Below are positions 31,361-39,420 of a stretch of 64,000 nucleotides of DNA, piece after piece (position 1 is the first letter of the stretch; each line of letters opens with the position of its first letter). The translations under genes and the position numbers were made by a program. The notes under the pieces are model-generated. The model worked only from the letters and a program-made list of their open reading frames with translations, did no database searches and was not told the DNA's origin. The stretch comes from an uncultured Collinsella sp. (lineage in GTDB: Bacteria; Actinomycetota; Coriobacteriia; Coriobacteriales; Coriobacteriaceae): NCBI GenBank assembly GCA_934668695.1, contig CAKUOD010000008.1:8877-72876 (forward strand), written 5' to 3'.

Positions 31361-34300
31361 ATGCCCACCACCTCAACCGACCCGCGCGCCGCTGCCGCCG
31401 CACTGCTGGTGCCCGGCACTACCTGCCACGGCTTTGCCGTCGAGCGCTGCGAGACCGTACCCGAGCTCGACTCGGACGCCTACGTGCTTCGCCACACCGT
31501 CTCGGGCGCTCGCCTGCTGTACCTGGCGTGCGACGACGAAAACAAGGCCTTTGCCATTGGCTTTAAGACGCCGCCGGCCGATTCCACCGGCGTGTTCCAT
31601 ATTCTTGAGCACTCGGTGCTGTGCGGGTCGGCCAAGTTCCCCGTCAAGGAGCCGTTTGTCGACCTGATCAAGAGCTCCATGCAGACGTTTCTCAACGCCA
31701 TGACCTACCCCGACAAGACCATCTACCCCGTCGCCACCACCAACGAGCAGGACCTGTACAACTTGATGGACGTGTACCTGGACGCGGTGTTCAACCCGGC
31801 CATCTACACCAAGCCCACCATTTTTGAGCAGGAGGGCTGGCACTACGAGCTGGACCTGCCAGAGGGCGCCGAGGGCGAGGGCGACGGCAACCCCGCCAGC
31901 CTGCGCGAGGGCACGCTGCGCTATAACGGCGTGGTGTTCAACGAGATGAAGGGTGCGCTGTCCGACCCCATGAGCGTGCTGGACGACGCCGTCAACGCCG
32001 CGCTCTATCCCGACACCGCCTATGCGCACGAAAGCGGCGGCGACCCGCGCGCGATTCCCGCGCTCACCTACGAGCAGTTCCTGGACACGCACGCGCGCCA
32101 CTACAACCCCTCCAACTCCTACATCACGCTCTACGGCGACCTGGACGTGGACCGCGCACTGGCCTTTTTGGACGAGCGTTATCTGTCGCAGCCGAGTGCC
32201 GCGAGCCGCCGCATGGACGCAGCCGTTGCCGCCGGCGAGGATCCGTCCGCGCTGGCGCCCAACCCGCTGGACGTGCAGGCGCCCGTGACCTGCGAGTATG
32301 AGCGCGTCGAGATGGCCACCACGCCCGAGAATGCCCTGGTGGGCCTGGGTCTGGTGCTTGGTAACGCGCTCGATCGCAAGCGCACGATCGCGGCGGATAT
32401 CCTGTTCGAGGCGCTGCTGGGGTCCAACGAGGCGCCGGTTAAAAAGGCTATTCTGGCAGCAGGCCTGGGCGGCAACGTGGTGAGCTACACCGCGGCCGAG
32501 TGCCTGCAGCCCTATGAGCTCATCATGCTGCAAAATGCCCAGCCCGACGTGGCGCGCGAGCTGCGCCGCGTGTTCCAGGACGCCTGCCGCGACCTGTGCG
32601 AGCACGGCGTTCCGCGCGAGCGCCTGGAGGCCATCATCAGCAGCAACGAGTACGACCTGCGCCAGCGCGACTACGGCATCGCCGACGGCGTGGCCATTGC
32701 GTGCGACGCGCTGAGCACGTGGCTCTACGATGACGACGCCGCGACGCTGGCGCTCAAGTATGGCCCGGTGTACGAGGAGCTGCGTAGCGAGCTGGACGGC
32801 ACTTACTTTGAGGACCTGCTGCGCGAGCTGGTGCTGGAAAACGACCACATGGCACTGGTCGAGCTGGTGCCGATGGACGCCGCCGAGGGTTCGGAGGGTG
32901 CCGAGGCCACCGAGCTGGCAGCCAAGCGCGATGCCATGACCGATGCCGAGCTGGCCGACGTGGTCGAGCGCACGGCCGCGCTGCGTGCCGCGCAGGAGGC
33001 CGAGGACACGCCCGAGGCCAAGGCCACGCTGCCGCGCCTGCGCGTGTCCGACATTGGCGAGGCACGCCCCGAGCCGCCGCTCGTCGTGGACACGACCGCG
33101 CCCATCCCCTGTCTGCGCCACGACATTCCCACCAACCGCCTGGCCTACGCCATGCAATATTTCAACCTAAGCTGTGTCTCGTTTGAGGACCTACCCTACG
33201 TGACGCTGCTCTGCCGCCTGCTTAAGCAGCTGCCCACGCGCGAGCATTCGGCCGAGGAACTCGACAACTTGCTCGCTGGTAAGCTCGGCTTTTTGAGCTT
33301 TACGACCGAAGTCATGACGCAGCCCGAAGTGGACGGCGTGCGCCCCTACCTGCTGGTGAGCGCCGGCGCCCTGTCCGAGAAGATCGATGCACTGGCGAGT
33401 CTGCCGCGCGAGGTATGGTCGAGCACGCTGTTGCTCGATGCCGACGCCGACCGCGTGCGCGACGTGCTCACGCAGATTCGCATTGGGCTTGAGCAGGGCT
33501 TTATCAACAACGGACACTCGGCGGCGCTCGGTCGCGCGATGAGTTACAGCTCGCCTTCGGCCGTAGTGCGCGAACAGCTTTCGGGCGTGGACTTCTATCT
33601 GTTCCTGCGCGATCTGCTCGAGCACTTTGACGAGCGACTGGACGACCTGCGCGCCAAGCTTGCCGCGCTGGCAGACCGCATCTTTGTGGCCGATGGCTGC
33701 ATGGCGAGCTTTACCGGCAGCGATGAGGACTTTGACGCGTACTGGGATGCCGCGGGCGACCTGGGGCTTGGCGCGGGCGATGGTGCCGGCCGCGACGCGC
33801 TCGTGGTGCCGGCGCCGCGCGACCGCCACGAGGCTTTCGTGATCCCCAGCGACATTTGCTTTGCCGCGCGTGCGTGCGATCCGCGTCGCCTGGGCATCGA
33901 CGTGACGGGCGCCTGGGCCGTGGCTGCCAACGCGCTCTCCTACGACTACCTGTGGAACGAGATCCGCGTGAAGGGCGGTGCGTACGGCTGCGGATTCCGC
34001 GCAGCCGGCGAGCGCCAGACGGCGTTCTACACCTACCGCGACCCGGCGATCGATCCTTCGATTGAGCGCGTGGAGCGCGCGGGTGCATGGCTCGGCAGCT
34101 TTGAGCCCGACGAGGCCGCCTTTGAGGGCTTTATCGTGAGCTGCGTGAGCGGCATGGACGCGCCGGTGAAGCCGTACGCGCTCACCAAGCGCCGCAACAC
34201 GACCTACCTGGCCGGGCTCGATCCGCACGCACGCGAGGAGCGCCGCGCCCAGATGCTCGCCGCCACGTCCGGTGAGCTTCGCTCGCTCGGCGCCGACGTG

Positions 34301-34399
34301 ACGCGCATCGCAGGCGAGTCGCCCACCTGCGTCTTTGGCGGCCGCGACGTCATCGCAAAGAGCAACGCCGGCTTTACCGTCATCGACCTGCTGGCTTAA
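31361..34399 (+). CDS. M16C-family zinc metalloprotease (presequence-protease type)
   Basis: The ATG at 31361 follows AAAGGAG and gives 1012 residues, the full length of the two-lobed Cym1/PreP-type insulinase family. The inverted zinc motif HILEH is at 80-84, and the downstream glutamate occurs in NEMKGALSD. The C-terminal lobe has GGAYGCGFR and ends normally. These enzymes degrade unstructured peptides in a closed chamber, here presumably in the cytoplasm since no signal peptide is seen. It stands alone with a terminator. Confidence 0.93.
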   Translation: MPTTSTDPRAAAAALLVPGTTCHGFAVERCETVPELDSDAYVLRHTVSGARLLYLACDDENKAFAIGFKTPPADSTGVFHILEHSVLCGSAKFPVKEPFVDLIKSSMQTFLNAMTYPDKTIYPVATTNEQDLYNLMDVYLDAVFNPAIYTKPTIFEQEGWHYELDLPEGAEGEGDGNPASLREGTLRYNGVVFNEMKGALSDPMSVLDDAVNAALYPDTAYAHESGGDPRAIPALTYEQFLDTHARHYNPSNSYITLYGDLDVDRALAFLDERYLSQPSAASRRMDAAVAAGEDPSALAPNPLDVQAPVTCEYERVEMATTPENALVGLGLVLGNALDRKRTIAADILFEALLGSNEAPVKKAILAAGLGGNVVSYTAAECLQPYELIMLQNAQPDVARELRRVFQDACRDLCEHGVPRERLEAIISSNEYDLRQRDYGIADGVAIACDALSTWLYDDDAATLALKYGPVYEELRSELDGTYFEDLLRELVLENDHMALVELVPMDAAEGSEGAEATELAAKRDAMTDAELADVVERTAALRAAQEAEDTPEAKATLPRLRVSDIGEARPEPPLVVDTTAPIPCLRHDIPTNRLAYAMQYFNLSCVSFEDLPYVTLLCRLLKQLPTREHSAEELDNLLAGKLGFLSFTTEVMTQPEVDGVRPYLLVSAGALSEKIDALASLPREVWSSTLLLDADADRVRDVLTQIRIGLEQGFINNGHSAALGRAMSYSSPSAVVREQLSGVDFYLFLRDLLEHFDERLDDLRAKLAALADRIFVADGCMASFTGSDEDFDAYWDAAGDLGLGAGDGAGRDALVVPAPRDRHEAFVIPSDICFAARACDPRRLGIDVTGAWAVAANALSYDYLWNEIRVKGGAYGCGFRAAGERQTAFYTYRDPAIDPSIERVERAGAWLGSFEPDEAAFEGFIVSCVSGMDAPVKPYALTKRRNTTYLAGLDPHAREERRAQMLAATSGELRSLGADVTRIAGESPTCVFGGRDVIAKSNAGFTVIDLLA

Positions 34400-34402
34400 T
34401 GC

Positions 34403-34445
34403 ACAAAGGTAGATTTTTGGGACATGCCTAAAAATCTACCTTTTT
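34403..34445 (+). terminator. terminator of the M16C gene, built from a palindromic repeat
   Basis: GGTAGATTTTT and AAAAATCTACC pair around a GGGACATGCC-containing loop, followed by six T. The same sequence family, in reverse orientation and more degenerate, occurs at 37087-37119. Confidence 0.85.
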
Positions 34446-34477
34446 TCTGCGGTTTGAGCGGGGCGGCGCAGCCCACC

Positions 34478-34554
34478 GCGGCGGTTTGTCTCAATCTGTA
34501 ACATCTAGGTCCAATTTTGCCGAGTTACTGTTACAGATTGAGACAAACCGCCGC
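34478..34554. repeat. 77-nt palindromic element with 26-bp perfect arms
   Basis: Arms at 34478-34503 and 34529-34554 (beginning GCGGCGGTTTGTCTCAATCT) are exact reverse complements around a 25-base loop. It lies between the M16C terminator and the hicAB promoter and has no T run. No second copy was found in the window. Confidence 0.85.
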
Positions 34555-34615
34555 AGACGCCCACTCCACAGCACAGACCACCACAAAGGTGCCTGTCTCC
34601 TTCCTCAGTTGTGAT

Positions 34616-34631
34616 TCGAACACTTGTTCTA
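34616..34631. promoter_or_regulatory. LexA (SOS)-like box at the hicAB promoter
   Basis: TCGAAC-ACTT-GTTCTA matches the actinobacterial LexA consensus TCGAAC-N4-GTTCGA at 11 of 12 defined positions. It overlaps the -35 element of the hicAB promoter. A lexA gene is not in the window. Confidence 0.55.
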
Positions 34632-34652
34632 TACGCACACATGTTCTATAGT
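34624..34652 (+). promoter_or_regulatory. hicAB promoter
   Basis: TTGTTC at 34624-34629 and TATAGT at 34647-34652 have a 17-base spacer. The start codon is 60 bases downstream. Confidence 0.7.
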
Positions 34653-34677
34653 AGAAGTGCTTGCATCGAACTGAAAT

Positions 34678-34698
34678 TGCAACTAGAATATAGTTGCA
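34678..34698. promoter_or_regulatory. probable HicB operator
   Basis: TGCAACTA and TAGTTGCA form a perfect 8-bp inverted repeat with a five-base spacer between the promoter and hicA. HicB antitoxins usually repress their own operon through such sites. Confidence 0.65.
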
Positions 34699-34712
34699 GA
34701 ATGTGAGGTGGG

Positions 34713-34976
34713 ATGACTCGATCCGATAAACTCATCGCCCAGCTGCTTAGCTGTCCTTCAACGTATAGATTCGCTGACTTTCTTAAAGTTATGGCTTCAT
34801 ATGGCTTTGAAATGAACAGCAAAGGCAAGACATCCGGATCGCGCGTTCGCTTCTACAGGCCATCAGATGGCAGGATGTTCGTAATGCACGCGCCTCATCC
34901 ATCTGACGAATTGACAGCGGGGACCATTCGAAACATCGTTCGCTTTCTGCAAGATGTCGGAGGTAGTCATGAGTAA
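34713..34976 (+). CDS. hicA: HicA-family toxin (mRNA interferase)
   Basis: This 87-residue protein has the small double-stranded RNA-binding-like fold of HicA: LKVMASYGFEM, then GSRVRFYRPSDGRMFVMHAPHP, then TIRNIVRFLQDVG. In classical HicA a catalytic histidine follows GS (GSH); here the motif is GSRVRF. That variant is found in a HicA subgroup in which the other histidines (HAPH) may act. HicA cleaves mRNA when freed from HicB. The gene overlaps hicB by eight bases, toxin first. Confidence 0.82.
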   Translation: MTRSDKLIAQLLSCPSTYRFADFLKVMASYGFEMNSKGKTSGSRVRFYRPSDGRMFVMHAPHPSDELTAGTIRNIVRFLQDVGGSHE

Positions 34977-35298
34977 CGTTTTGGCATACAAGGGTTATTT
35001 CGCCCCGGTCGAGTTCGATGCCGAACAGCATGTGCTAACAGGTATGGTCGCCGGCATTAGGGACGCAATCGTATTTGAAGGCTCCACGGCTGAAGAAGTG
35101 GAGCAATGCTTCCACGACGCCGTCGACGATTACCTTGAGTTTTGCGCCGAGAAGGGCAAGGAACCCGAGCGGGCTTTTAAGGGCTCGTTCAACGTAAGAA
35201 CGGGCTCTGAGCTCCACAAGCAAGCAGCGCTGGCGGCGGCAAAGAAGGGTGAGTCACTCAATAAGTTTGTGACTGAAGCGATCGCTGCGGCGCTGTGA
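34969..35298 (+). CDS. hicB: HicB-family antitoxin
   Basis: The ATG at 34969 follows GGAGGTAGTC and gives 109 residues. The N-terminal partial RNase H-like fold of HicB is seen (YKGYFAPVEFDAEQHVLTGM; FEGSTAEEVEQCFHDAVDDY). The C-terminal half (FNVRTGSELHKQAALAAAKK and GESLNKFVTEAI) is a ribbon-helix-helix DNA-binding domain. It neutralises HicA and probably represses the operon through the inverted repeat upstream of hicA. Confidence 0.88.
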   Translation: MSNVLAYKGYFAPVEFDAEQHVLTGMVAGIRDAIVFEGSTAEEVEQCFHDAVDDYLEFCAEKGKEPERAFKGSFNVRTGSELHKQAALAAAKKGESLNKFVTEAIAAAL

Positions 35299-35310
35299 AG
35301 CCAACGTCGA

Positions 35311-35351
35311 GTCGAAGCCGCCACAAAGGGCGCCTTTGCGGCGGCTTCGAC
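35311..35351 (+). terminator. terminator-like hairpin after hicB
   Basis: GTCGAAGCCGCC pairs perfectly with GGCGGCTTCGAC, and an inner CAAAGG / CCTTTG extends the stem. No strong T run follows, so it may be a stabilising hairpin rather than a terminator. Confidence 0.6.
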
Positions 35352-35357
35352 GTTTGC

Positions 35358-35402
35358 CCAGATAAAACCTGCCAAAATAAACCTGTCCCTTTTTGGCAGG
35401 TT
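35358..35402 (+). repeat. 45-nt hairpin leader repeat, copy 1
   Basis: This 45-nt block, which contains AACCTGTCCCTTTTTGGCAG, is repeated with one mismatch on the minus strand at 45384-45428. AACCTGCCAAAA and TTTTTGGCAGGTT can form a hairpin. In both places it ends about 15 bases upstream of a start codon, directly before the Shine-Dalgarno site. Confidence 0.85.
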
Positions 35403-35419
35403 TGTTAGAGGAGGCCGGG

Positions 35420-36016
35420 ATGGATAAAGCTGAGTTGCGGCGGGCGGTGATTGCTCGGCGCGATGCTCTTGATTTGGATGTGCGGGCGGCAAAGTCTGCC
35501 GTTATCTGTGCGCGGCTGGTTGAGCTGTTTGATCGCTTGGGTGCCGCGGCGCCGCACACCGTTGCCGTCTATGCCGCGATGGGTTCCGAGGCAGATCCCG
35601 CCGCCTTTGCCGCTGCGGCCGCCGCGCGCGGCTGGCGCGTAGCCTATCCGTGCATGCTCTCGGCAATTGATGCCGCAGCTTGTGGCCAGCGCATGTGTAT
35701 GCGGGCAGTTGCCGCCGACGATGCATCCGCGGCACCGTTTATCGCCCACCCCACGCGGGCCTTCGCGGCCACGGACATCGACAGCAGCCGCTTCCCTATC
35801 GTGCCTGCCGACGCTCTCGACATGATCGTCGTGCCGCTCGCAGCCTTCGACCGCGCCGGCGCGCGCCTGGGCTACGGCGGCGGCTGCTATGACCGCTACC
35901 TGCCCATGCTCTCGCCCGAATGCCAAATCATCGGCATCGCCTTTGACGAACAGCGCGTCGACCACATCCCCACCGATGCCCACGACCTGCCGCTGCCCAA
36001 CATCATCAGCGCCTGA
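35420..36016 (+). CDS. 5-formyltetrahydrofolate cyclo-ligase
   Basis: This enzyme converts 5-formyl-THF to 5,10-methenyl-THF with ATP, returning folate to the one-carbon pool. The ATG at 35420 follows AGAGGAGG and gives 198 residues. The N-terminal MDKAELRRAVIARRDAL and the phosphate/folate loop ARLGYGGGCYDRYLP are diagnostic, with Cys replacing the usual Tyr or Phe before YDR. The 45-nt hairpin repeat lies in its leader. Confidence 0.9.
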   Translation: MDKAELRRAVIARRDALDLDVRAAKSAVICARLVELFDRLGAAAPHTVAVYAAMGSEADPAAFAAAAAARGWRVAYPCMLSAIDAAACGQRMCMRAVAADDASAAPFIAHPTRAFAATDIDSSRFPIVPADALDMIVVPLAAFDRAGARLGYGGGCYDRYLPMLSPECQIIGIAFDEQRVDHIPTDAHDLPLPNIISA

Positions 36017-36058
36017 TCGCCGCCACATCAGCCACGGCTACAGCAGCACCATCGCAGT

Positions 36059-36985
36059 CTAGTGCTCCTCGCCGGCGCGGGCCAGGTCGTAGGGCGTGGT
36101 CTGGTAGACGTAGTAGTTGAGCCAGTTGGTGTAGAACAGCTGAGCCTGGCTGCGCCAGACGTTGCGCGGCTCGGCGGTGGGATCGTCACCCGGGAAGTAA
36201 TGCGCCGGCACCTCCGGATTGAGCCCGCGCTTCACGTCGCGCTCGTACTCCAGGCGCAATGTGTCGGTATCGTACTCGGGATGGCCAAAGACAAAGAAAC
36301 GGCGGCTGTCGGTCGACTTGACGATGTATAGGCCTACCTCGTCGGATACGGCCACGACCTCAAGCTGCGGCTCGGCCTCCACGTCCTCGCGGCGCACGTC
36401 GGTGTTGCGCGAATGCACGGCATAGAAGCGGTCGTCGAAGCCACGGACCAGCGGGCTTTGCGGCTTCACCAAATAATGCTCGAACACGCCACTTGCCTTG
36501 GCCGGTAGATCGTACTTCTGAATGCCGTAATGGTGATACAGGCCAGCCTGCGCGCCCCAGCAAATGTGCAGCGTGGAGTGCACGTGCGTGGTGGACCAGT
36601 CCATGATCTGGCAGAGCTCGGGCCAGTAGTCGACCTCCTCGAACGGCATCTGCTCCACCGGCGCGCCCGTGATGATCAGGCCGTCGTAGTGGATGTCGCG
36701 GATGTCGTCGAACGTGCGGTAGAACGTCTCCAGGTGGCCGGCGCTCACGTGCGTGGCCTCGTGCGTCTTGGTGCGCAGCAGGTCCACCTCCACCTGCAGC
36801 GGCGTGTTGGAGAGCTTGCGCATGATCTGCGTCTCGGTGGCGATTTTGGTGGGCATGAGGTTGAGGATGAGCACGCGCAGCGGACGGATGTCCTGGTGCA
36901 GCGCGCGGTACTCGGTCATGACAAAGATGTTCTCGCTCTCGAGCTGCGCGGCGGCAGGGAGGGCGTCGGGGATGCGAATGGGCAT
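36059..36985 (-). CDS. metA: MetA, homoserine O-acyltransferase (predicted acetyl-CoA specific)
   Basis: MetA activates homoserine for methionine synthesis. The 308-residue protein keeps the catalytic Cys142 (CWGAQAG), His235 and Glu237 (GHPEYD). Residue 111 is Glu ([10 protein letters not shown]). Studies of this family associate Glu111 with acetyl-CoA and Gly111 with succinyl-CoA, so O-acetylhomoserine is the predicted product despite the metA name. The gene is divergent from the hydroxyacid dehydrogenase gene. No SAM riboswitch was recognised upstream; a TACCAT box at 37018-37013 is a possible -10. Confidence 0.93.
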   Translation of the reverse strand: MPIRIPDALPAAAQLESENIFVMTEYRALHQDIRPLRVLILNLMPTKIATETQIMRKLSNTPLQVEVDLLRTKTHEATHVSAGHLETFYRTFDDIRDIHYDGLIITGAPVEQMPFEEVDYWPELCQIMDWSTTHVHSTLHICWGAQAGLYHHYGIQKYDLPAKASGVFEHYLVKPQSPLVRGFDDRFYAVHSRNTDVRREDVEAEPQLEVVAVSDEVGLYIVKSTDSRRFFVFGHPEYDTDTLRLEYERDVKRGLNPEVPAHYFPGDDPTAEPRNVWRSQAQLFYTNWLNYYVYQTTPYDLARAGEEH

Positions 36986-37086
36986 GGATGCTCCTTACGA
37001 GTCAGTTGCAGCTATGGTACAACGAGCGGCCCCATCCGCGCGAGCACATCGCCCAGCGATGCCGTCAGCGGCCCAAATCACTCCAA

Positions 37087-37119
37087 AAGTAGAGATTAAA
37101 GCATGTCCCAAAATTCTAC
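37087..37119. repeat. GTAGA...GCATGTCCC palindromic repeat, copy 2
   Basis: GTAGAGATTAAAGCATGTCC followed by CAAAATTCTAC is a degenerate reverse-complement copy of the palindrome in the M16C terminator at 34405-34437. It sits in the divergent metA/dehydrogenase promoter region. Confidence 0.6.
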
Positions 37120-37196
37120 GGCGCTTTAGCCTAGCAAAGTGGCAGCAGGACGCTACAATGGTTCGACGCGAAAAACTCGGCCGAAAGGATACATAT

Positions 37197-38174
37197 ATGT
37201 ACCAGACGCGTAAGATCGGTGTGGTCGGCCAGGGCCACGTAGGAGCACATGTCGCCAACAGCCTGCTTATGCAGGGCATTGCCGATGAGCTGTACCTGTG
37301 CGATATCAACGAGGCCAAGGTGACGTCCGAGGTCCAGGACCTGCGCGACTCCCTTTCGTTTGTCCCGTACAACACCAAGATCGTCAACTGCTACGACCAC
37401 TACGAGGAGCTGGCCTGCTGCGACGTCATCGTCAACGCTGCCGGTAAGGTCGCGTTGGCCGCCGGTAACCGCGACGGCGAGCTGTTCTTTACCACCGACG
37501 CCGCCCGCACCTTTGCCAAGCGCATCGTCGACGCCGGCTTTGACGGCATCTTCGTGAGCATCTCCAACCCCTGCGACGTCGTGTGCACCGAGCTGTGGCA
37601 CCTGACCGGCTACGATCCCAAGAAGATCATCGGCTCGGGCTGCGGTCTGGACTCCGCCCGCCTGCGCACCGAGATCTCCAAGAAGGTCGGCGTGAGCCCC
37701 AAGTCCATCGACGCCTATATGATCGGCGAGCACGGCTTTAGCCAGCTGGCTGCCTTTAAGTCTGCAACCATCGCCGGCAAGAGCCTTAACGAGCTTCAGG
37801 CCGAGAACCCCGACAAGTATGCCTTCGACCACATGGAGATCGAGGAGCTCGCGCGCAAGGGCGGCTACGTAACCTACCAGGGCAAGCAGTGCACCGAGTA
37901 CGCCGTCGCCAACTCCGCCGCGCGCGTCTGCGCTGCCGTTCTGCACAACGAGCACGCCGTGCTTTCGGCATCTACGCTCATGACCGGCCAGTATGGCGAG
38001 GAGGGCATCTTCACCTCCCTGCCGTGCGTGATCGGTGCCGAGGGCGTCGAGGAGGTCTACACGCTCGACCTTTCCGAGCACGAGCTCGAGGGCTTCCACA
38101 AGAGCTGCCAGCACATCCGCGACAACATCGCCCAGCTCGACTGGTGGGATGCCGAGGCCTACGACGCAAAGTAG
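37197..38174 (+). CDS. L-2-hydroxyacid dehydrogenase of the lactate/malate dehydrogenase family
   Basis: The ATG at 37197 follows AAAGGAT and gives 325 residues. The NAD-binding loop GQGHVGAHVA is followed by an acidic residue at the end of the second strand (CDINE), so NAD+ is the expected cofactor. Family catalytic segments are present: NPCDVV, LDSARLRTEI and the proton-relay histidine in GEHGFSQ. The substrate loop (AAGKVALAAGNRDGE) differs from true L-lactate dehydrogenases and resembles L-2-hydroxyisocaproate dehydrogenases. The substrate is therefore a 2-oxoacid, perhaps pyruvate or a branched-chain keto acid. Confidence 0.85.
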   Translation: MYQTRKIGVVGQGHVGAHVANSLLMQGIADELYLCDINEAKVTSEVQDLRDSLSFVPYNTKIVNCYDHYEELACCDVIVNAAGKVALAAGNRDGELFFTTDAARTFAKRIVDAGFDGIFVSISNPCDVVCTELWHLTGYDPKKIIGSGCGLDSARLRTEISKKVGVSPKSIDAYMIGEHGFSQLAAFKSATIAGKSLNELQAENPDKYAFDHMEIEELARKGGYVTYQGKQCTEYAVANSAARVCAAVLHNEHAVLSASTLMTGQYGEEGIFTSLPCVIGAEGVEEVYTLDLSEHELEGFHKSCQHIRDNIAQLDWWDAEAYDAK

Positions 38175-38215
38175 GCCACTGGCTGCTGCAACCTTGCGAA
38201 TCTATGCGCGATACC

Positions 38216-38259
38216 AAGCGGGCCGCGCCGGAAATCCCCGGCGCGGCCCGCTTTTTTTG
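38216..38259 (+). terminator. terminator after the L-2-hydroxyacid dehydrogenase gene
   Basis: AGCGGGCCGCGCCGG / CCGGCGCGGCCCGCT with a short loop is followed by seven T. Confidence 0.93.
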
Positions 38260-38307
38260 ACTCGCGCTGCGCCCTTGCGAATCGAAGGTGAATGGTTTTC
38301 CCGCTAC

Positions 38308-39276
38308 TTAGTACTGCTCGATGCCCATGTAGCGACGAATCTCGGGGCTGTGGTCGAAGACCTTGCCGCGGGCGGCACGCAGCTCGCAGCTCATCGCGTA
38401 GAAGAAGATCGGCTCCAGAAACGAACGCACGCTGGCGGGCACCTCACCCACGCCGTACTCGAGCGCGTCGAGCACCATGATCGTGTCGGTGTGCGTGTTG
38501 AGGAACGCAAGCGCGCGCTCCTCCATGGGGCGGCACTCGCCGGCGCCAAGCTGTACAAAGTAGAACACGCCGGGCTCGGTGGCCTCGAAGGGGCCGTGGA
38601 AGTACTCACCGGAGTGGATGTAGCAGCAGTGCTGCCACTGCATCTCCATGAGCGAGCAGATGGCCATGGCATAGGTCTGGCTAAAGTTGGGACCGGAACC
38701 CAGGATGTAGAAGAACTCGTGCTGCTGGCAGAGCTCGGCAAAGCGGGCGCCCAGCTCGGCGTTGACCTTCTCGCGGGCGGCGGGCAGCAGCGCGTCCATC
38801 TGCTTGAGGCCCTCGTACATGTCGGCGAGCGCCTCGTAGCCCTCCTGCTGGTCGAGCAGCTCGGCGGCGATCAGAGCGCCGATGCCCTGCGGCACCTCGG
38901 CCTGCGACACGCCCTCGCCCCACGGGTAGACCCAGGTGGTCCACTTGCCGTTGTCGATCTTGGAGCCCTCGCAGTCGGTGAGGGCAACGACCTTGGCTCC
39001 GGCAGCCAGCGCCATCTCGCAACCGTCGACAACCTCCTGCGTGTTACCGCTGTGGCTGCAGGCGACGACGAGCGACTTCGGCCCTAGGCTCTTGGGGGCC
39101 ATCAGGCAAAACTCGCGCGCCGTGTAGACCGTCGAGGTAAACGTGGTAGCCTCGCGCTTGAGCAGTTCGTTAGCCGGCATCAGGTCGATCATCGAACCGC
39201 CGCAGGCGATCCAAAAGACATTCTCGACCTTGCCCTTGCGCTCGATTATTTCCTGAATCAGATCATGTGCGTTCAT
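38308..39276 (-). CDS. SIS-domain sugar-phosphate deglycase, FrlB/GfrF type (paralogue 1)
   Basis: This 322-residue protein contains two SIS sugar-isomerase domains (WIACGGSMIDLMPANELL; VACSHSGNTQEVV). It has the EYFHGPFEATEPG motif and a C-terminal RRYMGIEQY that are shared with two other proteins in this window. The family includes fructoselysine-6-phosphate and glucoselysine-6-phosphate deglycases, which release an amino acid and glucose 6-phosphate from phosphorylated Amadori compounds. It lacks a local transporter and is 144 bases downstream of a GntR gene, with repeated operator-like motifs between. The exact substrate is not determinable. Confidence 0.82.
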   Translation of the reverse strand: MNAHDLIQEIIERKGKVENVFWIACGGSMIDLMPANELLKREATTFTSTVYTAREFCLMAPKSLGPKSLVVACSHSGNTQEVVDGCEMALAAGAKVVALTDCEGSKIDNGKWTTWVYPWGEGVSQAEVPQGIGALIAAELLDQQEGYEALADMYEGLKQMDALLPAAREKVNAELGARFAELCQQHEFFYILGSGPNFSQTYAMAICSLMEMQWQHCCYIHSGEYFHGPFEATEPGVFYFVQLGAGECRPMEERALAFLNTHTDTIMVLDALEYGVGEVPASVRSFLEPIFFYAMSCELRAARGKVFDHSPEIRRYMGIEQY

Positions 39277-39333
39277 GCTGATGTTCCTCCCTGTGTGACG
39301 GCCTTGAGCGACGGCGGCTCGTACCTGCGGTCG

Positions 39334-39411
39334 TTCTATATTGTCCTATTTATACCACGCGAGCCATCGCAGGTGAAGCCATTTCGGCAAATTTGTTCTA
39401 TGTTGTTCTAT
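39334..39411. promoter_or_regulatory. paired operator-like direct repeats upstream of SIS paralogue 1
   Basis: TTCTATATTGTCCTAT (39334-39349) and TTCTATGTTGTTCTAT (39396-39411) differ at two positions and are 62 bases apart, roughly six helical turns. They lie between the GntR regulator gene and the deglycase start and are the likely binding sites for that regulator. Confidence 0.6.
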
Positions 39412-39420
39412 CTGTGGACA

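Noticed and set aside
36986..37196. Possible SAM riboswitch in the metA leader
   Set aside because: No conserved SAM-I/II/III core or leader terminator could be found in the 211 bases between metA and the divergent gene.
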